A DNA stretch of 64,000 nt from Litsea cubeba (taxonomy: Eukaryota; Streptophyta; Magnoliopsida; Laurales; Lauraceae), in the NCBI GenBank assembly GCA_012931725.1, contig CM022944.1, forward strand, positions 34,237,873 to 34,301,872, given 5' to 3'. Below, piece by piece: positions 1 to 9,849 of this stretch. The notes beneath the pieces are model-generated. The model saw nothing but the letters and a program-made list of their open reading frames with translations, searched no databases and was not told where the DNA came from. A program made the translations under genes and the position numbers. Position 1 is the first letter of the stretch, and each line of letters opens with the position of its first letter.

Positions 1-1225
1 CTTTTTCTGTATTACACAATGATGATTTACTGTGGTTTCTTCATCTTCTTTCCATTTACTTGACATCCTAAAATGGTTAATATTCATGCATTGTACATGA
101 TTTTTGCATTGAATCGACCCACGACTTAGTCCTTCCATTTTCCCCATTCTCGACTGGGTTGGCAATCCTAGTGGACATGCAGAGACTTCATGTTTGGACT
201 ACTTCATTGCTACTGAAATAGGGAGACATCAACCATAATGCCGATCATTTTGAATTTGATTATAGTGTGATGATATTGTAGAAGATAACAATTGGGTTTT
301 ACTAAACAAAGATTTGGGTGTGCAAAGAGGAAAATAAATTAACAGTTACCAAAATCATATAAGTAGAGACTTTTCTAAATTGATAAGTTAATCAAAATTA
401 TACAGTAGTGGCGGAATCCGGATCCAGCTAGAGCCCTATTCTCATTGACAATTCATCACTTCTTTTTTTTTGTTTTGTTGGATCATCACAATTCTGATAC
501 ACACACTAAAATATAGAGACTTGTAGTGGTGGAAAAAACCCATAGGCTTTGGACCATTCGCAATAACAAGTATGATTTGGCCCATTGACAACATAGACTT
601 CCTAATGACAATAGGATGGAATTAAGCTACACATGTGACCCTTGCATAAAAATGGACCCATTATACCATTATAATTGTTATTGTTCTTCTTATTCATCAT
701 GTTTCCATTGTAATGGCTTCATCATTAATCATTTTAGTAATACAAGTGTTGTAAATAAATTTATTCATATAAGAGTATTTGAACTAACTTCAATACCTAT
801 TCATTTGCAATGAATTAAAGCCAGAAACAATTGTATAGAGGAAGCGGTGGGAAATGTTGCATTCTGTTTTTGCAACCATTAAATTTAAATAAGTATTGCT
901 ATGATTCTAATTCATACATACAGGCCTAGATAAACGTTGCTATGATTTATTTTTAAGTGAATATAATGAGTCTGTACCCATCAAAATAAGTAGTCTCATA
1001 TTTGGAATTCTCCAAATCATTAAGACAAATTGCCCCCAGATGTTTGCAACCAAACATGACTTAAATTTCAAATACTGCTATAAGGGAAAGAAGAACTTGA
1101 GGACTAAAGGTCTATGTGATCTTACCCTATGCAGTTAACTAGTTTTAATTTCCTTATTAGTTAGCTTTACTTCTCGCTCTAGTTATGTTTACATCTCCCT
1201 CTCTCGATCTATTTATTTTTTGCAG
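1..1225. other. AT-rich sequence upstream of the PMD-C48 gene
   Basis: I see no convincing coding region here. The stretch ends in a pyrimidine-rich tract and AG immediately before the ATG at 1226, which looks like a splice acceptor, so part of it may be a 5'-UTR intron and promoter of the gene that follows. The MULE terminus seen at 9761 and 32568 does not recur here. The left end of MULE copy 1 is therefore either outside the window or lost. Confidence 0.5.
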
Positions 1226-3192
1226 ATGGCTGGAAGTGAGGGAATAAGAAATAGGCTTCTATATGACCAGGCCAATCATATTTCAGAAGCCATAAACAAT
1301 GGACATGTATATTCTTAGCCACCCTTTCATATATATATATATAGTTTACCTTTTTCTTAACTGTAATAACTTGAAACTGTCTCGCAGGAATTCGGTACAT
1401 TTCGATGCATACCAATGAACCCGGACAAATCTGTTTGGGTGTTAAATGATATCCAAAAGGAGTACGTAAGGCAAGCGGGTTTACATCATTTCGCAGAAAT
1501 GGAACATATTAGGATAGATCATGCTCTCATTACAGCCTTGGTTGAGAGATGGCGTCCTGAAACAAACACCTTCCACTTCCCATCCGGTGAGGCCACTGTT
1601 ACTCTTGAAGACGTGGCCTACATATACGGGCTACCTATCGATGGCCCAATTGTTACCGGGAGAACTTTCCCGAGTTCAATGGTTAGTGATGTATGTCTTG
1701 AATTACTTGGCAAGGCCCCTATTCAGGGGTACCGAAGTAAACGGGATTAATATTAAATTCACATGGTTGGAGGACAATTTCGCAGCGGTGCCATCAAATA
1801 AGAAGAGTACGAAGAAGAAAAAGAAACTTTCTAAGGATGATGAGATCTACAACACTAGGGCGTACCTTTTCTTCTTAGTTTCCAGTCAAATTATGTCTAA
1901 CACATCGGGTGAAAGGGGTCCGGCATATCTTCTCGAGTTGTTCAAGGAATTTAAGCCATATGCATGGGCCCCTGCCTGTCTTGCCAATCTTTACTGGATT
2001 TTAGCAAAGGCAGTTAAATTTGTTGAGGACAAGTCTGAAGATAGACATCAGGAGGGAGATGAAAGCAAATCTTCGAACAGAACTGATGATTCTAGGAAGT
2101 TCAGAACTTTGACTGGACCTCTTCAACTTCTCCAGGTGATAACATTTTTATTTGAACATATTTACAGTTTTTCTACAACTGTTACATTTGTATTTACTTA
2201 TTAATGACTGTTTTTTTGCAGCTATGAGCGTACACGAGAATGCAAATTGGACGTTGTCCACCACCAACGGATACATGGAAAAGTGATATTCAGTTTCCAT
2301 TGATGAAAACATGGACAGTTAGGTTGAATTCATTCAAAGCTGTAACCACACTGATTAAGACTCGGGAAGAGTTGAACAAATTGCCACAGGACGGTGTAAG
2401 TTCAATATAATCGGATGGTATACAATTGGGAGTTGATGCTTTTATCATTACATTGAAACTAATCTTGTTTTATTTCTTTTTCTGTAGTTCAAATGGCAAC
2501 CATATAGCAAGTTCGGAAAGAAATTCCGTCATACTGTTTCTAAAGCCGACCGTGACCTATTTTCATCTTCAACGGTCTTGGCTTTTTATTGGGTAGTGGA
2601 GCGACATAATACGGGTCGCGTTATGAAACAGTTTGGATTTATTCAGGAAGTTCCCCCACCGTTCAGCATGCCCTATCCAAGAGTGGAGCGAGTAGAAAAA
2701 ATAGTGTATGACTACAGTGCACTTGGCAGGGTACCTAATTATGTGTTGTGGGACAGTAGATCCCAGTGCACTCTGAAGGGAAAAAAAGCATCTTCAAAGA
2801 CACATAATGACGAGTATATGCATTGGTATCGGGCCAACACGATCATGTATATCGGTCGAGGGCAGGAGCATGAGGATATTGATAAAAAAAAAACAAACGT
2901 GATGAACATGAGGGTTGTTGTGAGCAGAAGCACGTAAGATACCGGTGGCTCTTTCTTAAGATATAATTTTTCATTTCCACATGCCTTATGGCTGATTTTC
3001 TTGTTATGTCCACAGGTTCATCAACTCTTGCTTCACATGGAAAGGTCAGTTGACCGTGCTGTTCGGAAGAAAACCTCAATTGAGCATTTCCGGGAATCAT
3101 GGATCAGGAAGATACTCAGATTTAGATCTGGTTTGAATACCAAATTCGTCAAATTTAAGGATGACCACTTATACAGCTCAGCATCAGAAGAT
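1226..3192 (+). pseudogene. Plant mobile domain (PMD, aminotransferase-like) part of a PMD-C48 fusion gene
   Basis: Five exons can be drawn with GT-AG junctions: 1226-1306, 1388-2135, 2222-2395, 2488-2933 and 3016-3192, all joining in phase 0 once lesions are allowed for. The protein shows the PMD hallmarks: the N-terminal stretch VWVLNDIQKEYVRQAGLHHF, then FHFPSGEATVTLEDVAYIYGLPIDG, and later the LTGPLQLLQ and FKWQPYS blocks. PMD proteins (MAIN/MAIL1 family) occur both as host genes and inside transposons. Their biochemical activity is not established. Lesions seen: a one-base frameshift near 1715-1735, a TGA at 2225-2227 where the family has Trp, and a one-base frameshift in the A10 run at 2884-2893. 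The ATG at 1226 follows an acceptor-like tract. The exons run on without a stop into the C48 peptidase exons, so I treat both as one gene of about 920 codons. Confidence 0.75.
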
Positions 3193-3305
3193 GTAAGCAA
3201 AAATTTCATCGATTTATTTTTACTGTTACTTCAGGGATGTCATTCTATGCAATGTGTGAAAGATTTTATCCTCAAGTTGATGTAATTGAAATTAAACAAT
3301 GACAG

Positions 3306-4692
3306 GATAAAAAGGCGTCCACCGACGGATTGAGGGTTAAAAAGCCTGCATCCAAAAAAAGCCCAGGGAAAAAGAATGGAAAGAAGCAGAAGAGCGTGAA
3401 GTACAATATTGATGTTCCAGGTTCACCTATGTCACACACCCCTACTGAACATGCCCCTGAAGTAGCCAAGGAGGATTGCAGTATGGATCCAGATTGAGTA
3501 GAAAGACATACTTCTACACCGGTCGACTTTTCCAATGAGCCACCAGTGGTTGATATCTTTTCCACTCCTCGGGGGGCATCAACCTCGCAAGCAATAATAG
3601 TTTCACCGATCAGGGCGTCCATTGATTCACTAGTTTGGAGGTTAAAACGATTGCCCCGAACGAGGAAGATTCCAGAAAAGTTTGATGATTACTTACACTC
3701 AATGGGTGGATCGGAGTATTCACTCTCCAAAAGTGACAGGTTTCTACTGAATGGGTTCAAACGATATTTCAATGAGAGGTATAATGTAATTACATTACCA
3801 TCGTAATGGTTTCATTCCATATATGACCTTATGTGTATTGTATTTTGCAGTAACGATGAGCTCGACATTGTATGCACATTGGTATCCAGTGAAGTCCTGA
3901 ATTGTGCTCTAGAGGAGGGAATTTGGTTCGACACCAATATTATGTATTATTGGTTTGATGTGTTGAGGGAGAAGTGTTAAACGGCCTTTTTGGCAGACCC
4001 AAGCATTTCTGTAAGTATATAGATTCTGATTTGCAATTATCACTTCGTCGCCATTTGGAGGTTAAAAACTCACTTTTAATTTTTTTGCAGAGCTGGTGGC
4101 AGTCTGGATTGCCAACCGCTGAAGAAGCAGCCTTCGGTCCCGGAGGTTCTCGAGTGTGTGAGGCTAGAGAATGTAAAACATTGGTTTACGTTCTTCACTC
4201 TGTCAATCATTTCACATTACTTGTTGGGTATACGGACGAGAGGAAATGGGAATTCTACAATAGTTCAAGCAGTGATCGTCATGCTTTAACTACCTGTAAA
4301 CGATTTGTAAGTATACCAAAATGGTACCAAAATTTAAAAGAGCTTCTTAAGGTGTTATCGTACAAGATTTAGTCAGATTTCTTTTACTGATTTTGCAGGT
4401 TGAGTGGCTGACGACGAAGTTTAGCCAATATGGGTGGGCAGACCCATACATATGGACAATCAACGTAAAAACGAACATCCCACTGCAGGAAAACGGCTAC
4501 GACTGCGGTGTCTTCGCCGCTGCGTTCGCTGAGCACTGTATATTTCGTCGTCCGATTAACTTCACGCAGGCTGACATGATGTATTACCGGCAACGAGTCA
4601 TCATTGAGATCTTCAAGCGCAGCTGGGAGTTGAATGCATACCGATTGAATATTGATGAGATTCCACTTGACTCAATTAATCCTGAGAAATGA
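3306..4692 (+). pseudogene. C48 (Ulp1-like) cysteine peptidase part of the PMD-C48 fusion gene
   Basis: Four exons (3306-3778, 3851-4010, 4091-4306, 4399-4692) join in frame with clean GT-AG borders. A Lys-rich linker (3306-3420) precedes the peptidase. Catalytic blocks visible are HSVNHFTLLVGYTDERKWEFYN (His) and IPLQENGYDCGVFAAAFAEH (Gln and Cys). The residue usually Asp in Ulp1 proteases seems to be Asn in the FYNS block; this is low-certainty without an alignment. The family cleaves SUMO or related conjugates; the role of the transposon versions is unknown. Two in-frame stops, TGA 3495-3497 and TAA 3978-3980, make this copy a pseudogene. The second MULE copy reads CAA at the position of the TAA stop. 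The gene ends at 4692, facing the transposase gene that ends at 6143. Confidence 0.8.
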
Positions 4693-4988
4693 TGAAAATT
4701 TGATCTTTTATTGTGATCCATTGTTGTATGTAAATCTAACATGGTCCATGTTTTTGGGTGCCTACTGTAAATCTAACTTTTTGTATGTAAAAAGTTGAAA
4801 TGAATATAAAGGGAAGTTTTGTTTGCTTCTGTATGATCAAAGATAGTTGTTTGACTTTATTGAATGTTGCCCTCCTATGTATTTTTTAATGCAGCTTTTA
4901 ATATGGATGTGAATGTAGTATGGGAGTTGTAGTGCATTCGCACATCCAACCATTACAGAAGTAACAGGTTTATTGTCATTGCTTAAAA
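4693..4988. other. 3' flank of the PMD-C48 gene
   Basis: Non-coding, AT-rich sequence following the peptidase stop. It is conserved in inverted orientation at about 39715-40004 in MULE copy 2, so it belongs to the element and probably holds the 3' UTR and polyadenylation region. Confidence 0.6.
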
Positions 4989-5702
4989 CTGACGACGTCG
5001 TTGCTTCACAGAACCTAGTATATAGGGTCCAGTGTTAAGAACTGACGACGTCGTCACTTCACAGAACCGTTTATAAAAAATCTCAGATGTAATAAATGAC
5101 GACGTCGTCGCCTCACAGAACCTAGCGCAAACTATATGTTTGTTAATACTGACGACGTCGTTGCTTAACAGAAACTAGTGGAATAACTTCTAGTGTTAAA
5201 GTGACGACGTCGTCACTTCACAGAACCGTTTATAAAAAAACCCAGATGTAATAAATGACGACGTCGTCGCTTCACAGAACCTGGCCAAAACTAAATGGGT
5301 GCTGATACTGACGACGTCGTTGCTTAACAGAATCTATTGGAATCACTTCTAGTGTTAAACTGACGACGTCGTCACTTCACAGAATCGTTTATAAAAAAAC
5401 TCAGATGTAATAAATGACGACGTCGTCGCTTCACAGAACCTGACGCAAAGTATAATGTTTCTTGATACTGACGACGTCGTTGCGTAACAGAATCTAATGA
5501 AATAGTCCAATTGTATTAACTGACGATGTCGTTGCTTCACAGAATCTAGTGGAACATAGTTGTGTTTTAATAACTGACGACGTCGTCGCTTCACAGAATC
5601 GTTTCTAAAAAAACACTTATAATAACTGACGACGTCGTTGCTTCACAGAATCTAATGTAACATATTTGTTTGTTAATACTGACGACGTCGTATTTTCACA
5701 GA
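4989..5702. repeat. 14-unit palindromic array, about 53-bp period
   Basis: Fourteen units each carry TGACGACGTCGTCA or a one- to three-base variant followed by a conserved CTTCACAGAA tail. Starts lie near 4990, 5042, 5096, 5149, 5202, 5256, 5310, 5361, 5414, 5468, 5521, 5574, 5627 and 5680. In the first half the spacers recur every third unit, giving a higher-order repeat of about 160 bp. The array lies between the 3' ends of two convergent genes. It recurs in inverted orientation in MULE copy 2 at 36862-36986 and 39041-39712. The core GACGTC is also the core of plant bZIP (CRE/TGA-type) sites. Confidence 0.9.
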
Positions 5703-5907
5703 GGGAATTGGAGTGAAGTGTGTGTTAATACTTCTGTCAACAGTTAACAAGGGATGTGTTAACAGTTAATAAGCGTATCATTTCAACAAAGCTAACGCTT
5801 ATTAGATTCTTTGCACACAAAAATAGAGCACATCGAAACAAAAATGGTGACATAGTTGATAACAAATTTGTTGAAACTATTATATATAAAGTTGTATTAC
5901 AAAAGTA

Positions 5908-6140
5908 TGATCCACATCAAGGGATATGTACAAGATATGCTAGAAAGCTACCCCACAAAAGTATGATCCACAGCAAGGGCTATGTACAAGGTATGCTATC
6001 AAATCACCCCAACATAAAGTATTTCTACCCCACAAAAGTATGATCCACATCAATGGATATGTACAAGGTATGCTAGAAAGCCACCCACAAAAGTATTTCT
6101 ACCCCACAAAAGTATGATATTTACAAGATATGCTAGTTGG
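5908..6140. repeat. Degenerate tandem repeat downstream of the transposase stop
   Basis: About four degenerate units of 56-77 bp repeat around TATGATCCACATCAAGGGAT and ACCCCACAAAAG. They lie immediately 3' of the transposase gene, probably within its 3' UTR. The same repeat is expanded to about six or seven units in MULE copy 2 (36275-36652). Confidence 0.75.
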
Positions 6141-6142
6141 AT

Positions 6143-8905
6143 CTATGCAACATGATCTGATGGTGGATTGCGACAACTCTTTCGGTTATGTCCCCTATTT
6201 TTGCAGTTAGAGCAAGTAACAACCCTGCGTTGTCGATTTCTGTCTTCAACACGAATCCGGGATTTCTTTGGACGCCCTGGTTGTTTGGTAGCACGTGGAG
6301 GCAAGACGATTTCATTTGATGTATGTTCCCATTGTCTGCTATCACGAGTGGCATGAATGACCTCACTATACGAAGCACGATAAGTAGTTGTTAGGTAACA
6401 ATCCTCAACATAGTCATACGGATTCAGGTGCCTAACTTTCATCGCTGCTAGTGCATGACAGCATGGAATCCCCATTATTTCCCATCTACGACAACTACAC
6501 TTCTTCAGTTCAAGATCCACAATATCTATGAATTGTGCTGATTGAACCTGAAACTCAACGAGCCCGACAACACGTACATGCACGCGGCGTGAGTCTTCAG
6601 CCTCTTGGCTCATTAGTTTCTCTGCATAGGGCGTTAATCGCGATGTAATATCCAGTGACTCGAGATGTCTTCTCTGGAAGAACTCCATCAACTTCGCACG
6701 GATTTCTTCGACTTGCTTTGTAATAGGAAGCACCCTAATGTCCTTTAAAAGCGCGTTCGTACATTCGGCAGCGTTGCTGGTTATCATGTCATAGCGCCGA
6801 CCCTCAACAAATGCATTTGACCAACGTTGTTTTCCAATGGCATTGATATAATTATGCGCCCCTTGGTCTACAGACATGATGTCATTCATATAGGCCTCAT
6901 ACTCACATGGTCTAAAAGACTTGGCAGCCCGCCAGAATTTCAATACAATGGCACGATCACAGAAGGCTGTTTTAATGTTCTCTGCAATGTGATGACAACA
7001 GTAGCAGTGCATCGCGCTTGGAATGATGTTGGCCAATGCCGGGACAAGACCCTTTTGTCGATCAGACACAATAGTCAAATTTGTTGGACTTCCCAAAGCA
7101 AGAGATAGGTTGGCAAGAAACCACTCCCAACTGTCACGACGTTCGGCCTCGGCCAAAGCGAAAGCTATAGGAAATAGCTTATGATTACCATCATAGGTGA
7201 CAGCCACTAGAAGCACACCCGGATACTTGCCCCGAAGATGTGACCCATCAACAGCGATCATCGGCCTCATCGACGAACAGAATGATCGGATGCAAGGACC
7301 GAAAGCCCAGAAGAATCTTCTAAACCTGTCTTCAACAGTCGTGTCGATATTAGTCACAGTACCTGGATTGGTCATGTGTAATTCTTTACAATATAGAGGT
7401 AAAATCTTAAAAGATTCTTCATATGATCCCCGAACTACACGCAAGGCCATCTCTTTTGCAATATGTGCTTTTCTATAAGTGATACGGGTGCCAAACTCCT
7501 TTTGGTATTCATTCATAATTTCTTTTGGCTTCAAGTGGTTATTGCATCGGACTCTGTCCTCAATGAACTCTTCAATAAGTTTCGAGGATGCTTGGGGATG
7601 TGTCATTCCCATCATTCGTTTTGAGCAACAATGTCTTGGGTTATAAGTCCGCACCTTAAATTCCGGGCCTGAATCAACGATGGAAGCATGTATACGCCAG
7701 GGACAACAATCATCTCTGCAACGTGCCGTGACTTTTTTCGTCTTGGTCGACACATGTCGTAGAGTAAAATTGTTATAAATTGCAAATTTCGCAAGAGATC
7801 TTCTGAAGCTTTCACGATCAGGAAATTGACGCCCTACCCACATTTCTCGTGCTGAGTCCGTACCAGTATCGGCTATAACATCTTGAGGGGCCATTGTGTC
7901 TACAAAATTGATATCTCCCATAGCCACTGAATGAAGCACAGCCTGAATGGTTTCAGATCCTTGTTGATTACCAATATAATTGACATCTTCCATAGCAAGT
8001 GAATGATCCACAGCATGAATGGTTTCAGCTCCTTGTTCATTACCTCCGGAATTGACATCTTCAATAGTAAATGAATGATTCATAGCATGAATGACTTCAG
8101 CTCCTTGTTCATTGCCAACAAAATTTACATCTTCCAAATCAAATGAATGATTCGCATCATGATTGGTTTCGGTGCCTTGTTTATTACCAGCCATCATCGA
8201 AGAGGGAGTTCCACGAACCATTGATATATCAAAAGTAGCACATACAGCATCGTGTGCATCAACAGCCTCTCGATCTATACCATCCACATCAAAAACAGCT
8301 CTTGTAGAACGATTTGTTGCATGAGGATCCAATGAGGTAGAGAAATGCATATCAACGTTTTCATGGAGATCCACGGTGGGAAATACTAGGCCAGACGTGG
8401 GCATTTTTATCTCGCATATCCCTTTGCACATTTTCTTCTTGGCACTTGGACAGCCAACCTTCACTCGTTCTCTGCAAGGCATGGACAAGAATTTAAGTTA
8501 GGCACGACAAGTGCAACTATATAAATATTAAAAAAAATAGAACATAGATACGTACCTAGAGCCTTCGCGTTTCTTGTTATTAACGTGTAGTTTCCTGTTG
8601 ACATACACATGTAGCCCATGTTGCTCACTTCCAGACGCCATCAACATTCCCAGCATATCATTTTCATCTTCCAAACTGATCAACGAAAAAACGAGTCCAT
8701 TGTGATGAAGGTATTTCATGCTTACATCCTTGATATTTGCATCCCAATTAGACAATGCAATGGCTTCATGCATCAACATGTCATATGTTAAGGTCTTAGG
8801 TAGAGACCTCATCTTCTGTCTTCCACCATTGTAGACCTGGCGTATAATGTCAAAGACAAACTCTCCATCAAAGTGAAATATGATGGAAATCCCAGACTTG
8901 GTCAT
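6143..8905 (-). CDS. MURA-type MULE transposase, apparently intact
   Basis: Two coding exons, 8905-8556 and 8471-6143, join in frame (AG|A, Arg) across a GT-AG intron to give about 892 codons with no lesion. Domains in order: an N-terminal PB1-like region (FDGEFVFDIIRQVYNGGRQK); four 24-residue repeats (7900-8188); a MuDR-type DNA-binding region from about residue 326 (GRQFPDRESFRRSLAKFAI); the MULE DDE core with Asp at about 522 (IAVDGSHLRGKYPG), Asp at about 586 (IVSDRQKG) and Glu at about 684 (SNAAECTNAL); a SWIM finger at about 776 (CSCRRWEIMGIPCCH); and a C-terminal zinc knuckle CSNCKNRGHNRKSC. The enzyme excises and inserts the element in the nucleus. The gene has a likely 5'-UTR intron (9453-8907) and a TATA box near 9571-9584. 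Copy 2 has the same structure but is broken. Intactness suggests this copy could be autonomous, or recently was. Confidence 0.9.
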
Positions 8906-8906
8906 T

Positions 8907-9453
8907 CTGCCGACGCAAATAAAGCATATATTAATTTGGTGGTATTAGCAAATGTAGTCCAAGGGTCACCTTTCACATAATGCTAATAGAGAGATGATTG
9001 TATGGGTCAAACTGTCCATTTCTATTTCTATTTACAAGGAAAAAAATCACAAGAGAAGTTAACTCCCCTAACACTGTTTTTTCCTAGGGTTACTGACAGA
9101 GGAGGAGTGAAAATGAAATCATTTTATGGGTGTTTGCTCCCACTTTATACAAGACATATTCACCAAGATTTCTGCACGTATTTGAGTACCCATCTTCATA
9201 TTACTTATAAGGGTTTAACCCTAACGTGCAAATACGTAGATTCACAATCTTCATATGCTCTCAACTAGGGGTTGTGACAATAAACAACCTTAGAACAGCC
9301 AGAGTTGTTACCTTTCTCAAAAGCCTTAATGAACTTTTCTCAAAAAACTGTATATCAAATGCCCTAATGAACTTTTCTGAAAAGGGTAAACATGAAACAC
9401 AGAATCTTTGGTAGCTAATGCATGAAAGAACACATAAATAGCGATATACCTAC
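8907..9453 (-). other. Probable 5'-UTR intron of the MURA gene
   Basis: On the - strand AAGAG|GTAGGT at 9453 gives a good donor, and GTCGGCAG just before the ATG gives an acceptor. No coding sequence is visible between them. The same donor and acceptor are present in MULE copy 2 (about 32884 and 33431), which supports a conserved leader intron. Inferred from splice signals only. Confidence 0.55.
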
Positions 9454-9570
9454 CTCTTAATGGAGTTCAACAACCTCCATAAAGAAGCCCACCCGTTGGG
9501 GAAAACGCCTGCATCATCTCTATTCAATGGCAGATAAAAAGGATCCCACGAAAAAGAAGCTGTGACGGGA

Positions 9571-9642
9571 TATATATATATATAGAACATAAGCGACGAC
9601 GTCGATACTAACCCACTATTATAAGTGACGACGTCGTCGCTT
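9571..9642 (-). promoter_or_regulatory. MURA promoter: TATA box with two upstream GACGTC palindromes
   Basis: Reading on the - strand, a near-perfect 20-bp palindrome at 9623-9642 (TGACGACGTCGTC core) and a second GACGTCG motif at 9593-9604 precede a TATATATA run at 9571-9584. The arrangement is conserved in MULE copy 2. The palindrome matches the units of the intergenic array, which suggests one DNA-binding factor, host bZIP or transposase, acts at both places. The element terminus is about 120 bp further out. Confidence 0.6.
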
Positions 9643-9761
9643 GTAGAAAATAAGCAAAAAAAATATATTTTCTGGCGGGAATACCCATTCCGTTACATAT
9701 TTTCTATGGGTACCTCTTCCGGTGAGTGACCAACTAGGGTCCTTTTTCAGGTAAAATTCTC

Positions 9762-9849
9762 TTCTTTTTAAAATTTGAGCGAGTAAATCAAGGTCCAAAT
9801 TGTCGGATATGGGACTAAGTTTCAGCCATTGGATCATCACCAATATCAA
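9762..9849. other. Unique flank between MULE copy 1 and the Tekay-like element
   Basis: A short non-repeated segment that links the MULE terminus to the 5-bp target site ATCAA (9845-9849). It shows that the chromovirus inserted beside the MULE rather than inside it. Confidence 0.6.
9845..9849. repeat. Target site duplication ATCAA (left)
   Basis: Matches 21113-21117 exactly and abuts the LTR end TGTCGCG, as expected for Ty3/gypsy integration. Confidence 0.9.

Larger units (their letters stand above)
1226..9761 (-). mobile_element. MULE (Mutator-like) DNA transposon, copy 1, left end not seen
   Basis: The element carries a MURA-type transposase gene on the - strand and a PMD-C48 gene on the + strand, meeting tail to tail. 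The right terminus is placed at 9761 because similarity to the inverted second copy (32568 onward) stops there, at GAGAATTTTACC read on the - strand. A GAG start is common for Mutator-type ends. The flanks beyond that point differ between the copies, so they look like independent insertions. The left end is not visible, so no target duplication can be checked. Carriage of Ulp1/C48 protease genes by plant MULEs is known (Kaonashi-type elements). The inclusion of the PMD portion inside the element is inferred from exon continuity with the C48 portion. Confidence 0.8.

Noticed and set aside
1..1225. Left terminal repeat of MULE copy 1
   Set aside because: I looked for GAGAATTTTACC and the adjoining ACCCTAGTTGGTCACTCACC and did not find them here.
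4989..5702. Regular repeats with spacers, superficially CRISPR-like
   Set aside because: Plant nuclear DNA, spacers are themselves repeated in a trimer order, repeat core is palindromic, no cas genes; it is a satellite-like array inside a MULE.
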